From NCBI RefSeq assembly GCF_018555455.1, contig NZ_JAFEJU010000002.1, forward strand, positions 186,001-250,000: a DNA stretch of 64,000 nt, written 5' to 3'. Below, in pieces: positions 24,401 through 33,210 of the stretch (within the stretch, counting starts at the first letter, position 1; each line of letters starts with the position of its first letter). The notes under the pieces were generated by a model. The model had not been told where the DNA came from. It saw only the letters and a program-made list of their open reading frames with translations, and made no database searches. The DNA comes from Bifidobacterium colobi. GTDB taxonomy: Bacteria; Actinomycetota; Actinomycetes; Actinomycetales; Bifidobacteriaceae. The position numbers were made by a program, and so were the translations under genes.

Positions 24401-27377
24401 CACCGGAGTCGGAGGCGCCTTGGAACACGCCCACGCGAATCTGAGCCTGTGCACGCTGACCGGTCCAATCCTCCACGGCATACGAGAATGTGTCGGTGCC
24501 GGACGAATCCGGATATGCCTCGTAGACCAAGTAGTCGGATCCGACTTCGGAGATACGGCCCAGCGAGGGTGCTTTATTGCCGAGGCCCAGCAGCTGGTCG
24601 TCGTCGCCATCGGTGTCGATGCCGGTCAGCGTGATGGGAATGCGGACCTTTTGGCCGGCTGCCACCTGCGCTTCGGTGTTGTGCGGGGTCGGCGGCGCCT
24701 TGCTTTCGGCATCGCTCTTATGCACCGTGATGGTGATGGTGGCCGAAGCCACATTGCCCAGATTGTCTTGAACCGTGTATGTGATGGGGAAGACGCCCGC
24801 CTCCTGCGGAGCCTGATAACGTACGGTATCCGCGGAAACGAAGGCGAGACCCTTGAACGTTTTCTTATCGTATTGCAGATTGTCCTTGAGTTTCACCGTG
24901 GTGCCGTCGGAGTAATCGACATGGTCAAGCACATCAATGGAAACAATGCCACCGGTACGGACTTGGGTGTTGATATTGCTGGCCTTCGGAGCGGAACTCG
25001 AGGTAGTCAAAGCCGGTGGCTGCAGCACGATGGTACCGGTGGACGCGCCGGCCGCATTGGCCACCGTATAGGTGATGGGCGTCGGCTTGGTGGGGATTTG
25101 GCGTGCGGTGATATATACGCGCTTATGGCTCACCAGACCGACCTTGATGCCGGAGTCGGCCGCCGCGGTCACGGTGGTGACGGACAGTACGCCGCCCATC
25201 GGATCGACATCATTGGTCAGGGGCTCCACAATCGCAGTGTTATCGGCGCCGAGCAATGCCACATCATTGGCGGCAATCGGCTTGGCTGCCTCGCCGGCGA
25301 CCGGCTGCACCTCCACACGGGCCAGACCAGTGGCCGGAATCGAACCTTGGGTGATCGTGTACGGCACATAGTAGGTGCCAGGATTGGCTGCCTTGAACGA
25401 GATGGACATGTCCGCCGCGTTCGTTGTAGTGCTGGCTCCATTCGGCGTATCCACTTGGCTGAGTTGCGCCGGCTGAGTGGAGGTGCCATGCACGTAAGGG
25501 GTCAAAGCAATCACGGTATCGGTATTCGGCGTGGTGGTTTTCGCCACAGGGTCGATCACCGCAGCCAATGTATTGGCTGGTTTCACCGAGAAATACACCA
25601 TGCCGGTGCCGGTATCCGTGCCATCAGACACGGTCACTTCCACGCCAACACGGCCTGAGGCCTGAGCGCCGGTGTTGAACGTGAGCTGACCGTCTGCGCG
25701 GGTGGACACCTGCACCTGATCGCTGTTCTGCGGTGTGGCGGAAACCAGTGTGAGCGGGTCGCCGTCCGGATCGGTGAAGCTGCCGAGTGCGTTGGCGGTG
25801 TAGCTTGCACCCTGCTCTACGCTGATTTCCGGAGGAACATCGGATTGCGTCGGCGCATGGTTGCCCGCACCGGTGAGCGTCACCGTAACCGTGGCGCTGG
25901 AGGTCTGGCCGCGGCCGTCGGAAATATCATAGGAGAATGTTGCTGTTCCGGCGGAGGCGGAGGACGCGTTCAATTGCAGATACCGGCCGTCATAAATCGG
26001 CGCGACAGTCACATTGGCGCCGTTGACCGCACCCACTTTAGTGATGCTCAACACCGAGCAGTCGGTTTGCTCATCGTTGCGCAGCACGTCAAGAATCTGT
26101 TCGGAGCCGGCGCGGGCGCCGAATTGATCATCCTCGGCTTGAATCTGACCGGACTGGGCGGAGCAGGTTTTCGAGAAATCATGATGATTGTTGGCGGAGT
26201 CGTTGTTGTTCTGCTCCTGCTCGGTCTGCTGCGTCTGAATGGTGTTCCATTGGATTTTGATGACCTTGGTGTCCTTGTCCGGATTCCATACGTTACCGTT
26301 GGTCACATCATTCAACACCACCAGTCGATGGTTGGTGCGGAATACCAACTCTGAGGTGGCGTTGACGGATTCCAGAGTCTGGAAATCCTGTTGTGATGCT
26401 TTGGCTGAGCAGACGCGAATATAGTTGCTGGCTTTCTGACTCCATGCCGCATACACGCAATCATTGGTGGAGACAGGCTGGGCTGCGTCTCCCTTGCCGC
26501 CGGTGGCGAGGAATTGCGCGGCACTGTTCGACTTGAGTTGTACTATGGCAAGACCGCGTGGTGAGGCGGCCGCAACCCATCCGCTTTGCTTGCCGTCGGT
26601 GGATGGCGCCTGCAACGTCAACGTGCCAGTGGTATCCACCTTGACCTGACCGTCCTTGAACATCACCGTATTGCCGGATGCGATGACCGGCATATCGCCA
26701 ATGATGGTAAAGCTTTCAGCGTTGACCTGTTTGCCATCGGTCAGTGATTGCAATTCCTGGGGTTTGGAGTCGCCGTTGGCCAAGTGCAATACCATGCCAT
26801 CGGAAGGACGGTATCCATACACATCACCGGTATTGGTCACGGCGATGCGGCCGCCAGAGCCCAGTTTCATCTGCGGGCTGGCGGTGGTGGGTGCCAGAGC
26901 GTCAAGCTGATCGGATGGTCCCGCCCACACATTGCCGGTTTTCTCATTGAGGAACGCAATGGTGTCGCCTCCCTCAACGGCGGTGGTGTTGGCTTTTACG
27001 TCGGTTTTGGCGTCGGCGCTTACGGTGGAGGCTTTGATGGAGGTTGCCCGGCTTGGTTCGGTGAGCACGGTGCTGCCGTTGTGCTGCGTGATATCAAAAC
27101 GAGGAGCGGCGGAGGAAATGCCGGCATCCGCCTCCTGATTCTTGACGTTGAATCGGGCGGCTTTCTGATGATTTAGCGAAGTGACCCACACTGTGCCGTC
27201 ATCGAGCTGCACGTGGCGTCTGGTCACGCTGCTGACAATCACGGCTCCGGCAATGATCATCAAGATGGCGAGGAGCGTGACCACGGGCATGAGCCATGTT
27301 CGATTGCGAGACGGCAGAAAATGCCGCGCCATAGCGACTAACTGGCGCCGACGTGATGACTCAGATGGCTTCACCAT
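21426..27377 (-). CDS. fn3: Giant FN3 surface protein of the PFNA cluster
   Basis: A 1983-residue protein taking ATG 27377, six bases after GAAGGA; an in-frame GTG at 27410 lacks a site. A basic tail and one membrane segment (about 32-54) are followed by a long outer part: a beta-propeller-like N-terminal region (about 60-420), roughly ten cadherin/VCBS-like Ig repeats with NDxxxxxxxT-type strands, then about three fibronectin type III domains near 1520-1800 (for example VNLSWTAGSANGSPITDY). It has no sortase signal and is membrane anchored at its N-terminus. Homologues in B. longum belong to the PFNA cluster and a two-FN3 fragment is reported to bind human TNF-alpha. Host interaction here is inferred by homology. 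Confidence 0.85.
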   Translation of the reverse strand: MVKPSESSRRRQLVAMARHFLPSRNRTWLMPVVTLLAILMIIAGAVIVSSVTRRHVQLDDGTVWVTSLNHQKAARFNVKNQEADAGISSAAPRFDITQHNGSTVLTEPSRATSIKASTVSADAKTDVKANTTAVEGGDTIAFLNEKTGNVWAGPSDQLDALAPTTASPQMKLGSGGRIAVTNTGDVYGYRPSDGMVLHLANGDSKPQELQSLTDGKQVNAESFTIIGDMPVIASGNTVMFKDGQVKVDTTGTLTLQAPSTDGKQSGWVAAASPRGLAIVQLKSNSAAQFLATGGKGDAAQPVSTNDCVYAAWSQKASNYIRVCSAKASQQDFQTLESVNATSELVFRTNHRLVVLNDVTNGNVWNPDKDTKVIKIQWNTIQTQQTEQEQNNNDSANNHHDFSKTCSAQSGQIQAEDDQFGARAGSEQILDVLRNDEQTDCSVLSITKVGAVNGANVTVAPIYDGRYLQLNASSASAGTATFSYDISDGRGQTSSATVTVTLTGAGNHAPTQSDVPPEISVEQGASYTANALGSFTDPDGDPLTLVSATPQNSDQVQVSTRADGQLTFNTGAQASGRVGVEVTVSDGTDTGTGMVYFSVKPANTLAAVIDPVAKTTTPNTDTVIALTPYVHGTSTQPAQLSQVDTPNGASTTTNAADMSISFKAANPGTYYVPYTITQGSIPATGLARVEVQPVAGEAAKPIAANDVALLGADNTAIVEPLTNDVDPMGGVLSVTTVTAAADSGIKVGLVSHKRVYITARQIPTKPTPITYTVANAAGASTGTIVLQPPALTTSSSAPKASNINTQVRTGGIVSIDVLDHVDYSDGTTVKLKDNLQYDKKTFKGLAFVSADTVRYQAPQEAGVFPITYTVQDNLGNVASATITITVHKSDAESKAPPTPHNTEAQVAAGQKVRIPITLTGIDTDGDDDQLLGLGNKAPSLGRISEVGSDYLVYEAYPDSSGTDTFSYAVEDWTGQRAQAQIRVGVFQGASDSGVYARDDEITLRPNTAATVPVAQNDISGDNTDLTVTKNVEAQGISGVSVKDNMIAFTTPANATTAYIAYTVRDKAGLTDTATLSVNVDPNAPIEPPTAYDYRVPSAATIDKKSVDVDVSQWIANPSGTSDELKVAVHPSATDHAHVKGGDKSTTITVDLTSQARAVPYTVTNTKYNITSTAFIQVPAYGVFPPSLRPKAPELKVNARETIQININDYVRVGAGKEPHIESADSISATKASNTDFYVNDTTLKFTAGKDYAGPASITFTAVDGKPGSDKTKIINSAVLTLQITIIGRDVPAPTFSSPTIDVEAGADAKTVDLTALTHAPSGLYEDEKQYTYSGGSSSGPISTSLSSSGSLKVSANVDAAPGTTTSVPISIKYSKGTVNAGVTVRVTVSTRSLARVSNKTLKIKAGSSESVNILADAYNPFPDKPLTAVSCRTDDASKLSVTSCGSNGNITVAAASDIGASSNTVLVTVQDGTKTKEREVTGTVTVSVIDKPEAPLLSPVAGEPQDGAVNLSWTAGSANGSPITDYKVHWTGAATSEKSCGAVTTCQITGLTNGKTYSFTVTAQNEVGWSKPSAAVEAMPDKVPSAPTKVTVEGGHQQAVVTWSAPEGDFSAVDNYSVTISGVGAPQTQETGGAGTRASFKFANNDINDGTKVTATVKAHNKVNWGAESAASNADDVWGDPDKPSLSMDNHGTDTITVTASAGNNRNAGCSSISISGATSDTVACSGGTTTFQVPESALNTKEYVTKATVNPKRNASPATAEAKFTPTYNVQPPTNVRTSGSGNSCTVSWSKQGFAQSFRVTVDGIGSDEVRGTSKTFTMKPWATCGNASVQQVLNGTASNPATGGSANPYIYKKQAEVTNPAELRWGDNANSVIVSGGAVEQYGQGARIYISINGQDFDWTPGQPSPIDVSKLAVASDGAYHWKVRVIGTDTALTNDPQNYAGTIRGTRPSSDSANTASLRASAQVSTLSGSPWLLGLANTPR

Positions 27378-27425
27378 GATTATTCCTTCGGACTTCCCTC
27401 GTTCCTGCACCCTAGCTTAGCCGGA

Positions 27426-28838
27426 TTACGGCTTTGCGGCGCAGGCAATGGCCGGACTGGTGGACATTTGCCGGTCTTCTCGCACTATGGAGACCTGAAT
27501 ACAGGTCTGCGAACCATCCTGAGCGTTGACGGAAACGGATGTTTCCTTCGTGGTAGTGGTCTGCGCATTCTGATCGACGGCGTTTGACTGCACCAGCGAC
27601 CACGCATAGCTATCGCCCTTGAGCGGATCAGGATTCGTCCAGGTGAAGGTTACGGACGAGCCATCCAACGAGTACTGTCCGGTGAGGTTTTCCGGAGCGG
27701 GCACTTGACTGTTGGCGGTGTCGGTAATGGAATCATCCGCATTGTTCTTGTCCCGGTTGGCTTCATCGACGCCTGCAGCATCCACATGCGTGGCATCGGA
27801 AGTGGAAGACGTATCCATATTCGGCAGTACGGCGAAAGCGAACACCGAGGCGACCACCGCGATTACAGCCACTACCGCGGTGGTAATCGCCACAGGCTTC
27901 ACCCATTTGCGCTGCGCTTGCTGCGGTTGGGGAACGCCCGGTTCATTGGCCCGCCGACGCATGAAATCCTTGGGATATGGCGCTACCTCATCCGCCACCA
28001 CAGGAGTGATATGCCCATACTGTTCCTGCTGCACGCGTTGCATGGCGCGCGCGAACTCCAATGCCGAGTAATAGCGTTGATCCGGATCCTTGGCCAACGC
28101 CTTGGCCAGAATCGACTCCACCTTTGCAGGAACATCCGGCCTGCCGATACGCGGCAATGGCTGGTTGATAATGAGATTCGCCAGCTCGGATTGCGTATGC
28201 GGATGATATTCATGCTGGTACGGAGAACAGCCGACCAGCAAGGCATACAGCGTGGCCGCCAGCGAATAGATGTCTGCGGTTTCCGAACCGTTGCTGCGCC
28301 CCTCAAGTACCTCAGGCGGTGCCCATGGCAAGGAGAAACCGGTGGCGCGGCGCTCGTAAATATCGGTGGAGATGCCAAAATCGCCAAGAACCGGCAGCCC
28401 CTGTGCGGTAATGAGAATATTGCTGGGCTTGATGTCGTGGTGAATGATGTTGTTGCGATGCGCGGAATACAAGGCGCCGGCGAGTTTGATGCCGAGATCC
28501 AATACCTGTTCGCAGGTCATGGACCGGGCTTTCATAATGCTGTTATAGGTGCCGCCGGGCGCATATTCGATCACCATGTAGCCATGGCCATCTGTAGTGG
28601 TTCCTGCGTTATATACCGAAAGAATGTAGGGGTTCGCGGACAGCTTGGCCATGAAATTCGCCTCACGGTTGAATCCGGCGGCAGCACGCGGATCAAGCGT
28701 GGTATTGCTGACCTTTACAGCCACAGGGCGCTGAGGCATGCGCTGGTTGTAGAGGAAGACCGTGGCCGCGGCGCCCGCTCCCAATCGCTGCACGAAATCA
28801 TAGCCGGACAGCTTCGGCGGTGTGATGGTAGCAGGCAT
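27426..28838 (-). CDS. pkb2: Membrane serine/threonine protein kinase Pkb2
   Basis: A 470-residue protein; ATG 28838 follows AGGGAGG by six bases, better than the upstream ATG 28874. The kinase domain (about 10-275) has LGAGAAATVF, the catalytic Lys in VAVKVS, HHDIKPSN (catalytic Asp kept, HRD Arg replaced by His), DFGIS and PPE in place of APE. A juxtamembrane stretch, one membrane segment (about 316-338) and an outer domain with an FN3-like strand pattern (SSVTFTWTNPDP) follow; there are no PASTA repeats. It heads the eight-gene operon and presumably phosphorylates its MoxR, FHA and other members. Confidence 0.85.
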   Translation of the reverse strand: MPATITPPKLSGYDFVQRLGAGAAATVFLYNQRMPQRPVAVKVSNTTLDPRAAAGFNREANFMAKLSANPYILSVYNAGTTTDGHGYMVIEYAPGGTYNSIMKARSMTCEQVLDLGIKLAGALYSAHRNNIIHHDIKPSNILITAQGLPVLGDFGISTDIYERRATGFSLPWAPPEVLEGRSNGSETADIYSLAATLYALLVGCSPYQHEYHPHTQSELANLIINQPLPRIGRPDVPAKVESILAKALAKDPDQRYYSALEFARAMQRVQQEQYGHITPVVADEVAPYPKDFMRRRANEPGVPQPQQAQRKWVKPVAITTAVVAVIAVVASVFAFAVLPNMDTSSTSDATHVDAAGVDEANRDKNNADDSITDTANSQVPAPENLTGQYSLDGSSVTFTWTNPDPLKGDSYAWSLVQSNAVDQNAQTTTTKETSVSVNAQDGSQTCIQVSIVREDRQMSTSPAIACAAKP

Positions 28839-28916
28839 GGCAATCCTCCCTTGGGGCTTATGCGAAACACGCATTGGTTTCTTCCGCTATTGCCAGCATA
28901 AGGGCAGTATTGACGC

Positions 28917-28934
28917 AGGGAATAATTTTTCCCT
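28917..28934. promoter_or_regulatory. Inverted repeat in divergent pkb2/helicase promoter region
   Basis: AGGGAA and TTCCCT face each other across six AT bases in the 124-base gap between divergent genes. It may be an operator; no pair of -35/-10 boxes with correct spacing is clear. Confidence 0.3.
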
Positions 28935-28962
28935 CATGAAAAACGTGGCTTAGTCTTGAACC

Positions 28963-31900
28963 ATGAACGAACAGATGAATCCCACATGGCTGCTGGACGG
29001 CATTGAACGCGACGGTGCGTCAAGGCTGGTGATTGGTGTGCCAGGGGCGGGGAAAACCGAATATGCGCTTTCGGTGCTGCTGGAAGGTTTGCATCGATAT
29101 GGCGGATCGCACGCGGTAATGACCGTATCGGGCCGAATCGCGGCCGATCAGCTGGGCAATCGTGTGATTCGTGAGCGCGGCTTCTCCACTCAGGCAAGAC
29201 CGGTGACCACGTTAGGTGCGGTTGCCTTCCGCGTGATTGCCGCGTCCCGAGCGGAATCAGGCTTGCCGGAACCTCGTCTGCTCAATGGCGCTGAGCAGGA
29301 TGCTCTGCTGCGGCAGGTACTGGCAGCGCATATGGCTCATGCCGTTGCCGGAGATGAGTGTGCGACGTGCCTGCTGTTGCGTGAGTACTTCGCGCAGGCT
29401 CAATGGGCTTCATTGATTACGGATTCCAGTAATGCCGTGGCTGGTGGCTCCACCAGTGCCGAGGTCCTGGCGAGGGGGATTTCGGATGCGTTCATCAGCC
29501 AGTTGAGGGATATGCTCGCCCGATTGGATGAACTTGGCGTCGGACCGCGTGAGGAGCCATCCCTGCTGGACGCGGTCCGATCGGACGCGCGACTGCTGGT
29601 GCAATGGCGATTGGCCTTTGCTCTGCGAGCCGAATACATCCATGCGCAAGCCGAAGCGTACCCGGAACAATACCGACTGGACGCATCGTATCTGCTCGTT
29701 GCTGGCGCGCGTGAAGTGAAGGAGATTCGTGAACGCCGGCTGGGGCGCACAAGCGAGGATCTGCCGCGTTCGTCCCGTTCCGATGCGGGAGTTGAATCGG
29801 AGCAATCGGTTGTTCCACGGCTCATTGTGGTGGATGACGTGCAAGACATTACGTTGGCGGGCATGCGTTTCCTTGAGGAATTGCATGAATCCGGCACGGC
29901 CATCGTGCTGGTGGGCAATCCCGATGAGGCTGTGCAGACGTTCCGTGGATCATACCCTGAATATCTCATGCACCGCGCGGTCACAGGCCAATTGCATGCC
30001 GTAGTGGTTCCTGTGGAAGCTCAGGCTGCGAGCACACCGCACCCGGTGGGGGAGCCGAATTACGCGCAGGTGGTGGCCTCACGCGTGTCCCTGTCCATCC
30101 CCTCCGAGGAAGAGGAGGATTTGCCTCTTACCAAACGTCCGGGCAAACTGACGCAAGCCTTGAACGCCGGTGCCGGGGATTACTCCGATGATCAGTCGCT
30201 ATTGACGGGATTGTACCGGTCGGCGCGTGAAGAACTGGATGACGTGGTATGGCGCATCAAGCGCGCTCATCTTGATCATCATGTTCGCTGGAATGATATG
30301 GCGATCATCGCGCACGACAACGCCACCGTACGTACCTTTGGCGAGCGTCTCCGCCGCGATGGTGTGCCGGTTCGCTATTCGTCGGTCACAAGGCCGTTGA
30401 AAGACGAGCCGTTCGTCCAAGGATTGTTCGCGCTTGTGGAACTCGCTCGACTGCGTGTGGAGGGGCTGGCGCAATGCCAGATGACGCTGGCGCAAATAGC
30501 CGCCTATGTTCGGGCGCGAGTGAGAACCCTGATGAACGGCCCGCTGATCACCACGGGCAATAAGCCCGGCCAAGGCAGGCCGGCGCGTCTAGCTCCCATC
30601 GACTCCGCTATGGATGCCTTGGAATCGCTGGCATCCGTGGCTGGTGGCGAAGGCGCGTTATCCACATTGGTTGACGGATGGCATGCACTGCGCAACTCCG
30701 CAGTTTCCGTTGATGAGCCATCGCCGACCGCTGATGAGGCGGACGATCCGGTTGCAGATACGTCTGATGCGACCGATACTGCACAACATCATGGCGGGCC
30801 AGGGATCGCCTCAGTGATTGCCGTTGACGACACCATGATGGATCGAACGTCGCGTAACGATCTCGCATTCGGCATCGACGCACTCTACGTCATGCTGGCC
30901 CTGGACGATGACACGGCTCCGGCCCAGCAGGTGCTTGCTTCAGTGAACGCCGTCCTGGGCAATGACCCTCAGGCTCGCGCATTCGTGAATCTATGGAATC
31001 TCGTGGATCGAATCGGTGTCGCCATGCGCTCGCTGCCTCAAGATCAGCGGAATACGCCAGCCAATGCGCTGTCCGTCGCGTGGCAGGCTGCAGGCGTGGC
31101 CGCACCATGGCAGAAAGTGGCGTTGACGAACACGCCGGATGGTCGTGCCGCCAACGACAGGCTGGATGCAGCCATGCGATTGTTCCAATTCGCAGAGGAT
31201 TCAACAGCCAGTGCCACTATCACCGGGTTCATAGCCCAGGTGCGCAACATGCAGGTGCAGGCGGACTCTCTGGCGCATGTTGGACCAGTCGAAGACGCGG
31301 TGAGCCTCACCACGCCGGCAGGTGCAGTCGGCAGACACTGGCCATACGTGTGGATTCCCGCAATCGAGCAGGATGGTTGGCCGAATCTCGCCAGCCGCAA
31401 CACCATGTTCGGCGGCGAGGAGCTTGCGGAGCTCGTATTACGCGGAACGCTGGCCGGTACAGACGCACACGGCCACGACCCGCGATATATGGCCGTGCTT
31501 TCCAGTGAGAAGAAAAGCTTCCTTGTCTCGCTCACTAGAGCATCCAAACGCGTGTTCGTCAGTGCGGTATGGAGCGATGACACCAGTCCCTCGGATTTCC
31601 TCTTTGGATATCTTCCGGAACGGTATCTTAGAGACGTCAAGAAAGCGGTATTCACCACAGTGGGTTATAGCGCCAAAGCCGTCGAAGCGGGTGAATCCGT
31701 TAATGATAACGAACTCTACGCCGGATTGGACAGCAATCCGCGCGACTTGGTAGCTGCTGCCCGCGTCATGCTCGCCGAAACCTCAGATGCCAACAGCCGG
31801 CAGCAGGATGCGGCGGCCGCTTTGGGCATACTCACCGCTCATGGAATCGAGGCGGCGGATCCCGAGAACTGGGCGTTTACGCAATGCAGTAAGCAGTCGG

Positions 31901-33210
31901 ACGAAGTGGAGGCAAGCCCACGGCAGTCGCAACAACAACGTGAGCAACAGCGGCAACAATCGGATAGCAAACCGGTGGTCACGCTCTCTCCCTCGGCGGT
32001 GGATGGACTGTGGGCCTGCCCGGTGTGCTGGATGCTGGAACATCAATTCGCCGGCCCGCAGCCGGGTTCGGTGAACGCCGGATTCGGCACGCTGATTCAC
32101 GCCGTTGCCCAACAAGGCAGCGAAGAGCATCTGGACCGGCTTGACACCGATGCTCATGTATTGCAGTCGTTGGGTTTGGACGACGCTTCCAGCAAGCCGC
32201 AACGCGTCCAAGCGGTCCGCGACAGGCTCATGGCCATCTATCAGGAGCAACGGCCCGATCCGAATGCCATAGCGGATGTGCGCGAACGGTATCAGGCTCT
32301 GCGCAAGGATGAGGCTGCCACAGACATGCTGCAAAACATCGCCAGTTACTTTGTGATGTCTGCGGACGAATCCTACCTCGGCAAGAACTTCGGCAAATTC
32401 AACATCGGCACATTGCAGGACGTGGATTGCGAATTGCAATTCTCGGCACGATTCGATATCAACGATATCCTCGCTGCATACAATGCCTTGCCGGGAATGA
32501 ATACCATTGACCGCAGCACCTTGCTGGAGCTCATGGGAGTACTGGTACAAGGCTGGCCCGAAGGCATGAGCGAAGACCTGACAGTGCGTCTTTCCGGCCG
32601 CATGGACCGTGTGGAACAACGCGTATTGGCTGACGGTAGCAGCAATATTCGTCTCATCGACTATAAAACCGGTGCATTGCCGAACGGCAAACAGGTGTTC
32701 AATGATCTTCAGCTCGTGTGCTATCAGCTCGGTCTGGTGTTCCCGGAACACGGCCCGCGTGGCGCGGCTGCACTCCGAAAAGCGCCGAACATAGGGCAAA
32801 GCGAACTGTTCCACGTTGCCGAGAAAGAGACTCCCGCGGACAATCACGCGCCGGAAGGGGCCTTCCAGCCGCCGTTGTTCGTTGATGGAAGCCTCAACGC
32901 CGAACCGTTCACCCAGCGGTTCTGGTTCTCGACCGCAGACAAGTTCCTCGATTTGCCGGGGATATTACCAGAGCAACAGCCGGATAACGTGAGTGACGAA
33001 GCATGGCAACAGTTCCTGAGTCTGGCCGGCACCCAAGCCATGTGGTCGCTCACCATGATCGCGCGCGTATTCTATGCCGCTGCAGCCAGCCGCTCGGCAA
33101 CACTGGATGCGCATCCACAATCCGCCCACGTAGAACACTGCCGTATGAAGAACGTTTGCCCGGCCTGCGCAGGTCAGGTGGACACCGTATTTGAAACGAG
33201 GCAAGCATGA
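28963..33210 (+). CDS. AdnA-like helicase-nuclease subunit
   Basis: A 1415-residue protein. The N-terminal part is a UvrD-like motor with Walker A GVPGAGKT (about 26-33), Walker B VVDDVQDIT, VGNPDEAVQTFRG and LTRASKR; these are more divergent than in the next gene. The C-terminus is a RecB-family nuclease with GTLIHAV, SGRMDRV, LIDYKTG and QLVCYQL. Cys residues in ACPVCW before it and HCRMKNVCPAC after it suggest a 4Fe-4S cluster. It overlaps the next gene by ATGA. Together they match the mycobacterial AdnA-AdnB end-resection motor for double-strand break repair; this one resembles AdnA. Confidence 0.75.
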   Translation: MNEQMNPTWLLDGIERDGASRLVIGVPGAGKTEYALSVLLEGLHRYGGSHAVMTVSGRIAADQLGNRVIRERGFSTQARPVTTLGAVAFRVIAASRAESGLPEPRLLNGAEQDALLRQVLAAHMAHAVAGDECATCLLLREYFAQAQWASLITDSSNAVAGGSTSAEVLARGISDAFISQLRDMLARLDELGVGPREEPSLLDAVRSDARLLVQWRLAFALRAEYIHAQAEAYPEQYRLDASYLLVAGAREVKEIRERRLGRTSEDLPRSSRSDAGVESEQSVVPRLIVVDDVQDITLAGMRFLEELHESGTAIVLVGNPDEAVQTFRGSYPEYLMHRAVTGQLHAVVVPVEAQAASTPHPVGEPNYAQVVASRVSLSIPSEEEEDLPLTKRPGKLTQALNAGAGDYSDDQSLLTGLYRSAREELDDVVWRIKRAHLDHHVRWNDMAIIAHDNATVRTFGERLRRDGVPVRYSSVTRPLKDEPFVQGLFALVELARLRVEGLAQCQMTLAQIAAYVRARVRTLMNGPLITTGNKPGQGRPARLAPIDSAMDALESLASVAGGEGALSTLVDGWHALRNSAVSVDEPSPTADEADDPVADTSDATDTAQHHGGPGIASVIAVDDTMMDRTSRNDLAFGIDALYVMLALDDDTAPAQQVLASVNAVLGNDPQARAFVNLWNLVDRIGVAMRSLPQDQRNTPANALSVAWQAAGVAAPWQKVALTNTPDGRAANDRLDAAMRLFQFAEDSTASATITGFIAQVRNMQVQADSLAHVGPVEDAVSLTTPAGAVGRHWPYVWIPAIEQDGWPNLASRNTMFGGEELAELVLRGTLAGTDAHGHDPRYMAVLSSEKKSFLVSLTRASKRVFVSAVWSDDTSPSDFLFGYLPERYLRDVKKAVFTTVGYSAKAVEAGESVNDNELYAGLDSNPRDLVAAARVMLAETSDANSRQQDAAAALGILTAHGIEAADPENWAFTQCSKQSDEVEASPRQSQQQREQQRQQSDSKPVVTLSPSAVDGLWACPVCWMLEHQFAGPQPGSVNAGFGTLIHAVAQQGSEEHLDRLDTDAHVLQSLGLDDASSKPQRVQAVRDRLMAIYQEQRPDPNAIADVRERYQALRKDEAATDMLQNIASYFVMSADESYLGKNFGKFNIGTLQDVDCELQFSARFDINDILAAYNALPGMNTIDRSTLLELMGVLVQGWPEGMSEDLTVRLSGRMDRVEQRVLADGSSNIRLIDYKTGALPNGKQVFNDLQLVCYQLGLVFPEHGPRGAAALRKAPNIGQSELFHVAEKETPADNHAPEGAFQPPLFVDGSLNAEPFTQRFWFSTADKFLDLPGILPEQQPDNVSDEAWQQFLSLAGTQAMWSLTMIARVFYAAAASRSATLDAHPQSAHVEHCRMKNVCPACAGQVDTVFETRQA

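Noticed and set aside
24336..25658. Plus-strand open frame inside the FN3 gene
   Set aside because: Gly/His/Arg-rich translation with no ribosome site; antisense to a continuous repeat protein.
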